From NCBI RefSeq assembly GCF_013378075.1, contig NZ_CP051131.1:2306501-2370500 (forward strand): 64,000 nt of DNA, written 5' to 3'. A program made the translations under genes and the position numbers. Shown piece by piece: positions 27,961-36,620 of this stretch (its first letter is position 1; each line of letters begins with the position of its first letter). Source of the stretch: Parasphingopyxis algicola. GTDB taxonomy: Bacteria; Pseudomonadota; Alphaproteobacteria; Sphingomonadales; Sphingomonadaceae. Below the pieces are notes generated by a model. That model did not search any database, was not told where the DNA came from, and saw only the letters and a program-made list of their open reading frames with translations.

Positions 27961-29829
27961 TCAGAGCCCGAGCGCGACCGCCGTCCAATAGGTGGCGCCC
28001 GCCGCCAGATAGGCGAGCACGAACAAGTAGAGGAGCATGAAGCCCGGCCATCGCCAGCTGTTCGTTTCCCGCCGCGTCACGGCGATCGTCGACAGGCATT
28101 GGGGCGCGAAGACGAACCAGGCGAGAAAGGCGAGCGCGGTCGGCAGGGTCCAGCGGCTCTGGAGCTGCTGGGTCAGCGACTGTTCGGCCTGGACCTCGTC
28201 GCTCTCGTCGATCGAATAGGTCGTCGCCAGCGCCGACACGGCGACCTCGCGCGCCGCCATGGCGGGGATCAGCGCCAGCGAGATTTCCTCGTTGAACCCG
28301 ATCGGCGCCATTACGACGTGCAGCCCGTCGGCGACGCGCCCGGCAATCGAATATTCGGTCTGGCTGAGCGGGCTGTCTTCGGGCGCCTGCGGAAAGGACA
28401 GCAGTGCCCAGAGCGCAATCGTCGTGACGAAGATGATCGTACCGGCGCGCTTGAGGAAAATCCAGGCGCGCTGCCACAGGCCGAGTACCAGATCGCGCAG
28501 CATGGGCAGCTGGTATTTGGGCATCTCCATGATGAAGCTCGCCGAGCTGCCCTTGGCGACGGTGCGGCGCAATACGAACGCTGCCCCCATCGCGCCGACG
28601 ATACCGGCGATATAGAGCGCAAACAGCACGACGCCCTGCAATCCGATACCAGGGCCGATACTGTTGTTCGGGATGAAAGCGGCGATGATAATCGCATAGA
28701 CCGGCAGCCGGGCCGAGCAGGTCATCAGCGGGGCGATGAGAATCGTGGTCAGCCGGTCCTTGGGATCGGCGATCGTCCGCGTCGCCATTATCCCGGGAAT
28801 AGCGCAGGCGAAGGAAGAAAGCAGGGGAATGAAAGACGAACCCGAAAGGCCGAAGCGCGCCATCAACCGGTCCATCAGAAAGGCCGCCCGGGTCATATAT
28901 CCTGTCGCCTCAAGCAACAGGATGAAGAAGAAGAGGATCAGGATCTGCGGCAGGAAGACGAGGACCGATCCAACGCCGTTGATCACCCCGTCGATCAGGA
29001 AGGATTTGAAATATCCGTCGGCGAGCGTCCCGTCGGCCCCGCTCGTCAGCCAGCCCTGGGCGGCCTCGATCCAACCCATCGGCGCTTCCGACCAGGCGAA
29101 CACGGCCTGGAACATCACGAACAACAGGCCGGCGAGGAGTAAAGGCCCGAAAAAGGGATGCAGCGCCACTGCATCGATACGCTGGTTGAATTTCCGCGCC
29201 GGCGTCTCGCTGACGATCGCCCGTCGCGCGATCGCCCGCGCGCGCCTGGCATCGAGCGTGAAGTCGAATTCATCGCCGTCGCCGCGGCCGGCCTGGATTT
29301 CGCGAAGATTGGCGCCCGTCACCTTACCGCCAATCGCGTCCTTGAGCTCGGCTATCCCGCGCCGCCGGACCGCAACTGTCGGCACGACCGGCACGCCCAG
29401 TTCCCGTGCGAGCGCGACGGGATCGATCTCGAGCCCGTCGCGTCGGGCAAGATCCACCATGTTGAGCGCCACGACGACGGGCAGGCCCAGTGCGATCAGC
29501 TGCAGCGTGAAGCGCAGATGGTTTTCGAGATTGGCGGCGTCGACGACGACGACCAGCGCGTCGGGCAGGCGCTCGCCGGCCTGCGCGCCGGTGACCACGT
29601 CCCGTGTGACCTCCTCGTCGGGGCTCGACGGATCGAGGCTGTAGGCGCCGGGGAGATCGATCAGTTCGACCGGGCGGCCGTCGGGCAGCGCGAGCCGTCC
29701 CGCGTGCCGCTCCACCGTCACGCCCGGATAATTGCCGATTTTCTGGCGCGCGCCGGTCAGCGCGTTGAACAGAGCGCTTTTGCCGGCATTGGGATTGCCG
29801 ACGAGCGCGACCAGCGGAATGGATGTCAT
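27961..29829 (-). CDS. feoB: Ferrous iron transporter FeoB
   Basis: 622-residue inner-membrane Fe(II) transporter with an N-terminal G domain. G1 is GNPNAGKS (11-18), G3 is DLPG near 59 and G4 is NMVD near 122. A helical spacer (about 175-240) precedes two inverted Gate repeats with hydrophobic segments through to the C-terminus. Shorter than the 750-plus residue E. coli protein, as usual for alphaproteobacteria. The start overlaps the feoA stop by 4 bp. Confidence 0.95.
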   Translation of the reverse strand: MTSIPLVALVGNPNAGKSALFNALTGARQKIGNYPGVTVERHAGRLALPDGRPVELIDLPGAYSLDPSSPDEEVTRDVVTGAQAGERLPDALVVVVDAANLENHLRFTLQLIALGLPVVVALNMVDLARRDGLEIDPVALARELGVPVVPTVAVRRRGIAELKDAIGGKVTGANLREIQAGRGDGDEFDFTLDARRARAIARRAIVSETPARKFNQRIDAVALHPFFGPLLLAGLLFVMFQAVFAWSEAPMGWIEAAQGWLTSGADGTLADGYFKSFLIDGVINGVGSVLVFLPQILILFFFILLLEATGYMTRAAFLMDRLMARFGLSGSSFIPLLSSFACAIPGIMATRTIADPKDRLTTILIAPLMTCSARLPVYAIIIAAFIPNNSIGPGIGLQGVVLFALYIAGIVGAMGAAFVLRRTVAKGSSASFIMEMPKYQLPMLRDLVLGLWQRAWIFLKRAGTIIFVTTIALWALLSFPQAPEDSPLSQTEYSIAGRVADGLHVVMAPIGFNEEISLALIPAMAAREVAVSALATTYSIDESDEVQAEQSLTQQLQSRWTLPTALAFLAWFVFAPQCLSTIAVTRRETNSWRWPGFMLLYLFVLAYLAAGATYWTAVALGL

Positions 29830-30077
29830 GAGACCGGTACTTCGACCTCGATCGCCGATGCATGGGCGCGGCGCACCGCGATCGTCATCCGGCCGACCTT
29901 GCAGGCGATGGGATCCCGTCCGAACGGCGCGCGGTGCAGCGGTTTGACGGTGACACCTTCGTCGAAGCCCAGTTCGCGCAACCTCTTGGCGTCGGCGGGC
30001 GACAGGGCCGACCAGTTGATTGCCGCAATAAGGGCGGATTGGCGCAGGGGCAGGTCGTCAAGACTCACGAGAATCAT
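29826..30077 (-). CDS. feoA: Ferrous iron transport protein FeoA
   Basis: 83-residue SH3-like cytoplasmic protein that interacts with FeoB. LRELGFDEGVTVKPLHRAPFGRDPIACKVGRMTIAVRRAHASAIEV is the canonical FeoA core (quoted in part: the motif GRDPIACKVGRMTIAVRR is diagnostic). Translationally coupled to feoB. A Fur-like palindrome lies 20 bp upstream of its start. Confidence 0.92.
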   Translation of the reverse strand: MILVSLDDLPLRQSALIAAINWSALSPADAKRLRELGFDEGVTVKPLHRAPFGRDPIACKVGRMTIAVRRAHASAIEVEVPVS

Positions 30078-30097
30078 CCCATCGAACGGTTAGCTGC

Positions 30098-30114
30098 GAT
30101 TGATTATCAATATC
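30098..30114 (-). promoter_or_regulatory. Fur-box-like operator of feoAB
   Basis: Read on the minus strand, GATATTGATAATCAATC resembles the GATAAT hexamer arrangement of a Fur box. Its core ATTGATTATCAAT (30099-30111) is a perfect 6-bp palindrome around one base. Position just upstream of feoA fits iron-dependent repression. Confidence 0.55.
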
Positions 30115-30152
30115 GGAAAGAAAAAGCCAGCCGTCTGTGCCGCGCGCACGGA

Positions 30153-30818
30153 TTATCGTCCCGGATAGCGCAACCGCCCGAGAAAGCGCGTGGCGCTGAA
30201 CCGGCGATCAGGGTCGCCGCGCAGCTTTTTCTTGAGCTTTTCGAACTGGGCGACATTGCCGAGCCGCCGATCGAGAAAGGCGACCGTTTCGGCTTCGCCT
30301 TCGCTTTCATCGTCGATCCAGACCATGATGGTCGAACCATAGACGCCGGCGAGGATCGTGCGCTTGCTATAGTGGTTGAAATCGGTCGCCGTGTCGCCGG
30401 CCAGCCGCCACATCGCATCGGCCGACCGCCAGCCGAGCTTTCCAGCAAGGGGGACATTTTGCGGCATGGCGAGGATCGCGATCGCCCGGCGCAGCGCCTC
30501 CTTGTGCGGCCGGACGATATCGAGCCGTTCGAGAATCGCCGCACGGATCCGTTTGTGGACCGGCATGGCCGCCAGTTCTTGGGCCGAAAAGGATGACGCC
30601 ATTTCCGTATCGACATGGGCGAACCAGGCATCGATCATGTCGGTCGCGCCTTTGGGAAAAGCGAGCTTTGCCGCGCCCGGATCGGCTCCGGCATCGTGCG
30701 CCGCGCGTTCGACGGCTTCCTCCGTCCACCCGTCGAACGCGGCATGTCCGGCAATGATCGGCGCCAGATGCGAACGGATTTCGTCGAGAGTCGGATCGTC
30801 GGGAAGCGGAGCGGCCAT
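30153..30818 (-). CDS. COQ9-family protein
   Basis: 221-residue COQ9 family protein, a TetR-like fold repurposed as a lipid-binding accessory factor in ubiquinone synthesis. Recognisable blocks are LAPIIAGHAAFDGWTEEAVERAA, the AFPKGATDMIDAWF segment, and the C-terminal DTATDFNHYSKRTILAGVYGST, which is the conserved COQ9 stretch. I chose ATG 30818 over an upstream in-frame start at 30935 because the intervening sequence is not family-like. Diverges from the PuuD-like gene. Confidence 0.88.
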   Translation of the reverse strand: MAAPLPDDPTLDEIRSHLAPIIAGHAAFDGWTEEAVERAAHDAGADPGAAKLAFPKGATDMIDAWFAHVDTEMASSFSAQELAAMPVHKRIRAAILERLDIVRPHKEALRRAIAILAMPQNVPLAGKLGWRSADAMWRLAGDTATDFNHYSKRTILAGVYGSTIMVWIDDESEGEAETVAFLDRRLGNVAQFEKLKKKLRGDPDRRFSATRFLGRLRYPGR

Positions 30819-30952
30819 GCGCTCATATATAGACCGTCGGCAAACAAGGCCAAGGCCTGTGCATCGCCCTTGGTGACAGATTCCGGCGCTTTTGCTATCT
30901 CTCGCGCCAGCGGGCTCAGGGCTAGGGCCCGACAAGGAATAGGGGACGCGAA

Positions 30953-31534
30953 ATGGCTAAGTTTTTCGGAAATCTGAATGCCGTGCTGGTCGCGGGATTG
31001 GTGGTTCTGATCGTTATCATGTTCGGGCTGCACAGTGCCGTGCTCGGCGAATCAATCTATCTCAACCAGCTTTTCCGCTATCTGCACGTGCTGTGCGGCA
31101 TCATGTGGATCGGCCTGCTTTACTATTTGAATTTCGTGCAGGTGCCGGCCATGCCCAGCATTCCGGACGAACATAAGCCGGCGATATCGGGTCATATCGC
31201 GCCCAGGGTCCTGTTCTGGTTCCGCTGGGCGGCGGCATTTACCGTGCTGACCGGCCTGATCGTCGCGCATCTTTCCGGCTATCTCGTCGAGGCGCTGACG
31301 TTTCAGACCGGTGTGGTGCTGATCGGCATCGGCATGTGGATGGCGCTGATCATGGCGTTCAACGTCTGGTTCATCATCTGGCCGGCGCAGAAGAAGATAC
31401 TCGGTATCGTCGAGGCAAGCGCCGACGAAAAAGCGGCTGCGGCGCCGCGGGCGCTGATCGCGTCGCGGACCAACACGCTGCTCTCGATCCCCATGCTCTA
31501 TTGCATGGTCACGCAGAACGCGCTGGGCGTCTGA
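30953..31534 (+). CDS. PuuD-like membrane protein (urate hydroxylase membrane domain type)
   Basis: 193-residue membrane protein with about four hydrophobic segments. It resembles the membrane part of cytochrome c-coupled urate oxidase PuuD: YLHVLCGIMWIGLLYYLNFVQVP followed by FWFRWAAAFTVLTGL and NVWFIIWPAQKKILG. The C-terminal cytochrome c domain of full PuuD is absent and no CxxCH is present. Purine-catabolism genes are not nearby, so a urate role is not supported. Conserved histidines could bind haem. Start ATG 30953. Confidence 0.65.
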   Translation: MAKFFGNLNAVLVAGLVVLIVIMFGLHSAVLGESIYLNQLFRYLHVLCGIMWIGLLYYLNFVQVPAMPSIPDEHKPAISGHIAPRVLFWFRWAAAFTVLTGLIVAHLSGYLVEALTFQTGVVLIGIGMWMALIMAFNVWFIIWPAQKKILGIVEASADEKAAAAPRALIASRTNTLLSIPMLYCMVTQNALGV

Positions 31535-31542
31535 ATAGCTAT

Positions 31543-31568
31543 CGGGCGGCGGTTCCGGCCGCCGCCCG
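31543..31568 (+). terminator. GC-rich hairpin after the PuuD-like gene
   Basis: Perfect 10-bp stem CGGGCGGCGG / CCGCCGCCCG with a 6-nt loop, 9 bp after the stop codon. There is no T-run, so termination is uncertain. The rest of the gap to 31688 holds no gene. Confidence 0.45.
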
Positions 31569-31688
31569 TTCGCTACCGGCCCACTCCCTTCCTTTAGACA
31601 GCATTAGAAAAGTTTGGGCGTTTGCCACTGGCCGAACCAGCCGCATCCCCTATGTTTCGTCCTGACGACAATTAGGGGACTTCTCTAC

Positions 31689-32783
31689 ATGCCAACGCTT
31701 TTCGATCCGATCTCGCTCGGGGCCATCGAGGCGCCCAACCGCATCCTGATGGCGCCGCTGACGCGCGGCCGCGCCTCGCCCGGCCATGTCGCCAACGACC
31801 TCATGGCGACCTATTATACGCAGCGCGCGGCCGCGGGGCTGGTCATTACCGAAGCGACGGGAATCAGCCGGCAGGGCCTTGGCTGGCCCGCCGCACCCGG
31901 CGTCTGGACCGAAGCACAGGTCGAGGGCTGGAAACAGACGACCGCGGGTGTCCATGAGGCCGGCGGGCGGATCATTCTCCAGATGTGGCACATGGGCCGG
32001 CTCGTCCATCCTGATTATCTCGACGGCGAGCCGCCGGTGTCCGCGTCCGCCACCACCGCACCCGGCCATGCCTATACGCCGACCGGCAAGAAGGACTACG
32101 AACAGGCGCGCGCCCTGCGGCTCGACGAGATACCGGGCCTGCTCGACGATTACGCAAAGGCGACGCGCAACGCGCTGGAGGCGGGTTTCGACGGCGTCCA
32201 GATTCACGCCGCCAACGGCTATCTGATCGACCAGTTCCTGCGCGACGGTTCAAACCTGCGCGACGACGAATATGGCGGCTCGCCCGACAACCGGACGCGC
32301 CTGCTCGCCGAAGTGGCCGAAGCGGTTATCCGGGAAGCCGGGGCCGACCGGACGTCCGTGCGGCTATCGCCCAACGGCGAAACCCAGGGCGTCGACGACA
32401 GCGACCCGGAAAGCGTTTTCCCGCTCGCCGCGGAAAAGCTTAATGATCTCGGTATCGGCTTTCTCGAACTGCGCGAGCCCGGCCCGGACGGCACCTTCGG
32501 CCGGACCGACGTGCCGAAACTGTCGCCGCTGATCCGCAAGGCGTTCACGGGACCGTTGGTGCTGAACTCCGACTATGGAAGCGAAGACGGCCAGGCTGCG
32601 CTCGACGCGGGCGCGGCCGATGCGATCAGCTTTGGCCGGCCCTTCCTCGCCAATCCCGATCTGCCGCACCGGTTCCGCGCGGGCCTGCCGCTCAACGAGA
32701 GCAATATGGCAACCTGGTACACGCCGGGCCCGGAAGGCTATACCGACTATCCGTTCGCCGAAGAGGCGGTGGCGGCCGAATAG
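31689..32783 (+). CDS. Old yellow enzyme family alkene reductase
   Basis: 364-residue FMN-dependent TIM-barrel oxidoreductase that reduces activated C=C bonds or nitro compounds with NAD(P)H (NemA / OYE group). Seen are the N-terminal ISLGAIEAPNRILMAPLTRGRA, the substrate-binding HAANGYLIDQF (His and Asn near 173 and 176), YGGSPDNRTRLL, and the FMN-phosphate region DAISFGRPFLANPDLP. ATG 31689 matches the family start MPTLFDPI; an upstream frame is rejected. Followed by the small SnoaL-like gene after 13 bp. Confidence 0.92.
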   Translation: MPTLFDPISLGAIEAPNRILMAPLTRGRASPGHVANDLMATYYTQRAAAGLVITEATGISRQGLGWPAAPGVWTEAQVEGWKQTTAGVHEAGGRIILQMWHMGRLVHPDYLDGEPPVSASATTAPGHAYTPTGKKDYEQARALRLDEIPGLLDDYAKATRNALEAGFDGVQIHAANGYLIDQFLRDGSNLRDDEYGGSPDNRTRLLAEVAEAVIREAGADRTSVRLSPNGETQGVDDSDPESVFPLAAEKLNDLGIGFLELREPGPDGTFGRTDVPKLSPLIRKAFTGPLVLNSDYGSEDGQAALDAGAADAISFGRPFLANPDLPHRFRAGLPLNESNMATWYTPGPEGYTDYPFAEEAVAAE

Positions 32784-32796
32784 GGAGTTGGCCCGA

Positions 32797-33240
32797 ATGG
32801 CGGACTCAGGCGATATCACGCTGGAGATGATCGAAGCGGAGATCGTTGCCGTGCACGACTTCATCGCCGTCTGGTTTCGCGGCGAGGCCGACCGTTCGTC
32901 TTTCGATCGCACGCTGCGCCGGCGCCTTGCCCCCGACATGATCAATATCCAGCCATCTGGCGAGGTCTTGAGCGCATCTACACTGCTCGCCGGGCTCAAG
33001 CACGGGTTCGGCGCCAATCCCGATTTCCGGATCGAGATTTCTGACGTGGCCATCCTTCGTACGATAGATAGTCCTGCCGGAGCCGTCGTTCTGGCGATCT
33101 ATACCGAGCACCAGTTCGGCGCGCGCAACACCGATCCGCCCGACAACGACCGGCGATCGACGGTGATGCTGCGCCGCGCGCACGATGCCGACGGTTTCGA
33201 ATGGCTTCACATTCACGAGACGGGCCTGACCAAAGCCTGA
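32797..33240 (+). CDS. Hypothetical protein, NTF2/DUF4440-like
   Basis: 147-residue cytoplasmic protein of cystatin-like alpha+beta pattern: helix with EAEIVAVHDFIAVWFRGEADR, then strands ending in TVMLRRAHDADGFEWLHIHETGL. This layout is typical of DUF4440/SnoaL-type NTF2-fold proteins, but similarity is by pattern only. It has GGGAG 10 bp before ATG 32797 and lies just behind the old yellow enzyme gene, likely in one transcript. Confidence 0.68.
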   Translation: MADSGDITLEMIEAEIVAVHDFIAVWFRGEADRSSFDRTLRRRLAPDMINIQPSGEVLSASTLLAGLKHGFGANPDFRIEISDVAILRTIDSPAGAVVLAIYTEHQFGARNTDPPDNDRRSTVMLRRAHDADGFEWLHIHETGLTKA

Positions 33241-33259
33241 CCCGCCGGATGGCGCCCGC

Positions 33260-33691
33260 TTATCCGCGCGCCGCCATCTGCTGACCGAGATCGAACAGCG
33301 CGATGGCCGCCTTGGCCGCCTCTCCGCCCTTGTCCTTGCGATCGGGCCGGGCGCGGACTTCGGCCTGATCGCTATTCTCGACGGTCAGGATACCATTGCC
33401 GATAGCAACGCCATCCATGGTCAGTGCCATCAGGCCCCGCGCGCTTTCGCCGGCGACGATCTCGAAATGATAGGTTTCGCCGCGGATCACGACGCCGATC
33501 GCGACGAACCCGTCATAGCGCCCACTTTCCGCCGCCATCGCAACCGCGCCCGGTATCTCGAGCGCGCCGGGAACGGTGATCACGTCATGGCTATGCCCGG
33601 CCGCCTCGAGCGCCGCCTCGGCTCCCTCGACCAGCCAGTCATTATACTGCTCGTAAAACCGCGCTTCGACGATCAGGAAATTGGCCATCAT
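33260..33691 (-). CDS. ribH: 6,7-dimethyl-8-ribityllumazine synthase
   Basis: 143-residue lumazine synthase that condenses 5-amino-6-ribitylamino-uracil with dihydroxybutanone phosphate. The substrate pocket segments are seen: [46 protein letters not shown] with its catalytic His, and the C-terminal [10 protein letters not shown]. The start is a double ATG (33691 or 33688) inside the ribBX stop, after GGAGG. Last gene of the ribD-ribE-ribBX-ribH order. Confidence 0.95.
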   Translation of the reverse strand: MMANFLIVEARFYEQYNDWLVEGAEAALEAAGHSHDVITVPGALEIPGAVAMAAESGRYDGFVAIGVVIRGETYHFEIVAGESARGLMALTMDGVAIGNGILTVENSDQAEVRARPDRKDKGGEAAKAAIALFDLGQQMAARG

Positions 33692-34974
33692 TCGCCTCCG
33701 ACATCGATCGCGCGCTCACCGACGATCGACAGCCCATAGGCGTCGAGCCCGACCAGGCTGTGATGCGTATTGGTCAGCAGGATCATCTCATGGACGCCGA
33801 GTTCGGTGAGGATCTGTGCGCCGACGCCATAGTCGCGCAACTCCTCCATATCGGGCCGCTCCTGGCCGGTTTTGAGCAGCAGCGCCTTGGTGAACGCGCC
33901 CTGCATCGTGCGGTTGATGACGACGACGACGCCCGCGCCCTCCTCGCCGATAATCTCCATCGAGCGCGAGAGCATCTGGCCGCGCGCGCCCTCCTCGCCG
34001 AACACATCGGTAAAGGCCGAGAGCGCGTGCATGCGCACCAGGGTCGGCTTTTCGGGATCGACTCTGCCCTTGACGAGCGCGACCTGCTCGGTGCCTGTCG
34101 CCTTGTTGTAAAAGGTCATCGCGGTCCAGTCGCCGCCCCAGCGGCTGGTGAACGGGGCCTCGGCCTTTTTCTCGACCAAGTGATCGTGCCGGCGGCGATA
34201 GGCGATCAGATCCCGGATCGTCCCGATCTTCAGGTTATGGAGCTGGGCGAAGGCGAGCAGATCACCCATGCGCGCCATCGTCCCGTCTTCGTTCATGATC
34301 TCGCAGATCACGCCGGAGGGGTTGAGGCCCGCGAGCCGCGCGATATCGACCGCCGCTTCGGTGTGGCCCGCCCGCACCAGCACGCCGCCGGGCCGCGCGA
34401 CCAATGGAAATACGTGGCCCGGCGTCACGATCTCGTCCTTTCCTTTGGACGCGTCGATCGCGACCGAAACCGTCCGCGCCCGGTCGGCCGCGGAAATCCC
34501 GGTGGTAACGCCGTCGCGCGCTTCGATCGAGACGGTGAACGCCGTCTCGTGCCGCGTGCCGTTGTGGCGGCTCATCAGGTCGAGCCCGAGTTCCTCTGTC
34601 CGCTCCTTGGTCATCGCGAGACAGATCAGTCCGCGGCCATATTTGGCCATGAAATTGATCGCGTCGGGCGTCGCCATCTGCGCGGGAATGACGAGATCGC
34701 CCTCATTTTCGCGATCCTCGTCATCGACGAGGATGAACATGCGGCCGTTGCGCGCCGCCTCGATAATCTCTTCGGGGCTGGCCAGCGCTTCGCCGCCGCC
34801 GGTCACCAGATAGCGCTCGAGCTTGAGCAGGGTCTCGGCGGTCGGATTCCAATCGTCATCGTCGAGCTTGCGCAGCGAGTTGGGATGGAGGCCGGCCGCC
34901 TTGGCGAGGCCCGCCTTGCTGGCCTCGCCGGAAGCCACAAGGGTGCGGATGTTTTCGATGAGCGGTGTAGACAT
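33688..34974 (-). CDS. ribB: 3,4-dihydroxy-2-butanone-4-phosphate synthase with degenerate RibA half (RibBX) and N-terminal HTH
   Basis: 428 residues in three parts. Residues 1-58 look like a Cro/C1-type helix-turn-helix ([35 protein letters not shown] region). Residues 66-265 are RibB, with the Mg-binding [10 protein letters not shown] and [17 protein letters not shown], making the four-carbon donor for lumazine. Residues 285-425 resemble GTP cyclohydrolase II. The three zinc cysteines are missing ([15 protein letters not shown] replaces the Cys region), and HRQEGR is replaced by INRTMQG. GTP cyclohydrolase activity is therefore not expected. RibBX-type proteins with an inactive RibA half are known in alphaproteobacteria. 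Confidence 0.93.
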   Translation of the reverse strand: MSTPLIENIRTLVASGEASKAGLAKAAGLHPNSLRKLDDDDWNPTAETLLKLERYLVTGGGEALASPEEIIEAARNGRMFILVDDEDRENEGDLVIPAQMATPDAINFMAKYGRGLICLAMTKERTEELGLDLMSRHNGTRHETAFTVSIEARDGVTTGISAADRARTVSVAIDASKGKDEIVTPGHVFPLVARPGGVLVRAGHTEAAVDIARLAGLNPSGVICEIMNEDGTMARMGDLLAFAQLHNLKIGTIRDLIAYRRRHDHLVEKKAEAPFTSRWGGDWTAMTFYNKATGTEQVALVKGRVDPEKPTLVRMHALSAFTDVFGEEGARGQMLSRSMEIIGEEGAGVVVVINRTMQGAFTKALLLKTGQERPDMEELRDYGVGAQILTELGVHEMILLTNTHHSLVGLDAYGLSIVGERAIDVGGE

Positions 34975-34997
34975 GACCGCCGATTAACACACTGCAA

Positions 34998-35022
34998 TGT
35001 GATCGACAACTATCCAATCACA
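34998..35022 (-). promoter_or_regulatory. Inverted repeat upstream of ribBX
   Basis: TGTGAT (34998-35003) and ATCACA (35017-35022) form an inverted repeat with 13 bp between. A second small palindrome, CACA-N6-TGTG, overlaps at 34988-35001. They lie in the 56-bp gap between ribE and ribBX, just upstream of the ribBX start. A binding site is possible but not shown. Confidence 0.3.
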
Positions 35023-35030
35023 CAGGGATG

Positions 35031-35627
35031 TTATTTGCTCGTCATCCTTGCCAGATAGCGGGCCAGTATGTCGATTTCGATGTTCAGCGGCTGCCTGGCC
35101 TCGACGGCGTCGAATGTGGTGACTTCTGCGGTATGCGGGATCAGGTTGATGGTGAAATGGCAGCCTTTATCGGTATCGCTTACGGTGTTGACCGTCAACG
35201 AGACGCCGTCGAGCGTGATCGAACCCTTGGGCGCGATAAGCTTCGCCAGTTCGTCCGGCGCATGGATCGCGAGTTCCGTCGAATCGCCGACCGGCTCGGC
35301 AGACACGATTTCGCCGATGCCGTCGACATGGCCGGTGACGATATGGCCGCCCATTTCGTCGCCCAGCTTGAGCGACCGTTCGAGATTGAGCCGCGCACCG
35401 GCATTCCACTGCCCGGGCGCTGTCCGGGACACGGTTTCCGTTGAGACGTCGACGGCAAACCAGTCCTCGCCCTTGTCGACCACCGTGAGGCAGACGCCTG
35501 AACAGGCGATCGAGGCGCCAAGCTCGACGCTCGCCATGTCGTAGCCGCAGCGAATTTTCAGGCGCAGGTCGCCGCGCTGCTCGGCCTCGGCGATCGTGCC
35601 GATATCGGTGATGATTCCGGTAAACAT
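35031..35627 (-). CDS. ribE: Riboflavin synthase, alpha subunit
   Basis: 198-residue enzyme that dismutates two lumazines to riboflavin. It has the two-fold repeated lumazine-binding barrel: MFTGIITDIGTI with ACSGVCLTVVD in the first half and GGHIVTGHVDGIGEI with SITLDGVSLTVN in the second. ATG 35627 shares one base with the ribD stop (TGATG), so translation is coupled. The frame is open 21 codons further upstream inside ribD and is rejected. Confidence 0.95.
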   Translation of the reverse strand: MFTGIITDIGTIAEAEQRGDLRLKIRCGYDMASVELGASIACSGVCLTVVDKGEDWFAVDVSTETVSRTAPGQWNAGARLNLERSLKLGDEMGGHIVTGHVDGIGEIVSAEPVGDSTELAIHAPDELAKLIAPKGSITLDGVSLTVNTVSDTDKGCHFTINLIPHTAEVTTFDAVEARQPLNIEIDILARYLARMTSK

Positions 35628-36610
35628 CAGGCGCGCTCGTAGACCTCCAGCCGGTCCTTGCCAAGCATCCGCGTTTCGATAAGCCGCCATCGGCCATGCG
35701 CGTCGTCAAGCTGCGCGAGCCCGATATCGCCGAGCGCGCTCAACCCGGAACCGATGAGGATCGGCGCGCGATAGAGAATGAGCCGGTCGACGAGATCGGC
35801 CGCGACAAAGGCGGCCGCCGCGCCGGCCCCGCCCTCGACGAGAACATGGTCGGTATTGACGAGGTCGGCGATCGCCTCCGGGCTGGCGAGATGCTGCCAG
35901 ACGGGATTGTCGGCCCGCAGCTGAAGCCTGGCGAAATTGCCGTACTCGCTCGTCAGCACAGCGCGGCCCGGCGTACGCTCGCCGAGACCGTCGAGCCGGA
36001 CATTGAGGGTCGGGGAATCACTCGCCGCCGTTCCCCGGCCGACCACCACCATATCGGCCAGCGCCCGCTCGACATGGGCGTGCGCGCGCGCCTCCGGCCC
36101 CGTGATCCACTGGCTGGTTCCGTCCGGGAGCGCCACCTGCCCGTCGAGCGATGTCGCCAGCTTGAGCGTGACATGCGGCCGACCCTTTTCCCGGCGCGCG
36201 AAAAAACCCGCCATCGCGCGCCGCGCGTCGCCGGAAAACACATTTTCCACGACTTCGATTCCCGCATTGCGCAGTTTTTGGACGCCGGCGCCGTCGGTGC
36301 GCGGATCGGGATCACCGGCGGCGACGATCACCCGGCCGGGCGCCGATTCGACGAGGAGGTCCGCGCAGGCCGGGCCACGCTCGCTCTCATGGGCGCAGGG
36401 CTCCAGCGTCACATAGACATCGGCGCCGCGGATATCCGTGTTTCGGGCATCGGCGCCGTCCAGCGCCATCGCCTCGGCATGCGGCCGGCCGCCGGGCTGC
36501 GTCCAGCCGCGCGAGACGACCCGGCCTTCGCGGACGATCACGCAGCCGACATTGGGGTTGGGAGCCGTGCGGCCCCGGCCGCGCCAGGAGAGCGCCAGCG
36601 CTGCCGCCAT
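35627..36610 (-). CDS. ribD: Bifunctional diaminohydroxyphosphoribosylaminopyrimidine deaminase / uracil reductase
   Basis: 327-residue enzyme for the second and third steps of the pyrimidine branch of riboflavin synthesis. Deaminase domain about 1-145 with HAEAMAL and EPCAHESERGPACADLL zinc motifs; reductase domain about 150-325 with HVTLKLATSLDGQ and VLVEGGAGAAAAF. ATG 36610 lacks a ribosome site. In frame upstream, TCGAAACTGACGCCCGCTGAC would encode LTPADRRF, typical of RibD N-termini. A CTG at 36634 is preceded by GGAG at 7 nt. So the real start may be that CTG; see findings. Confidence 0.93.
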   Translation of the reverse strand: MAAALALSWRGRGRTAPNPNVGCVIVREGRVVSRGWTQPGGRPHAEAMALDGADARNTDIRGADVYVTLEPCAHESERGPACADLLVESAPGRVIVAAGDPDPRTDGAGVQKLRNAGIEVVENVFSGDARRAMAGFFARREKGRPHVTLKLATSLDGQVALPDGTSQWITGPEARAHAHVERALADMVVVGRGTAASDSPTLNVRLDGLGERTPGRAVLTSEYGNFARLQLRADNPVWQHLASPEAIADLVNTDHVLVEGGAGAAAAFVAADLVDRLILYRAPILIGSGLSALGDIGLAQLDDAHGRWRLIETRMLGKDRLEVYERA

Positions 36611-36620
36611 AAACCGCCGG

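Noticed and set aside
27670-29142. 490-codon frame on the + strand across feoB
   Set aside because: Shadow of feoB, whose G motifs are unmistakable.
31543-31568. Strong Rho-independent terminator after the PuuD-like gene
   Set aside because: The hairpin is perfect but lacks a T-run, so it is listed only as a low-confidence hairpin.
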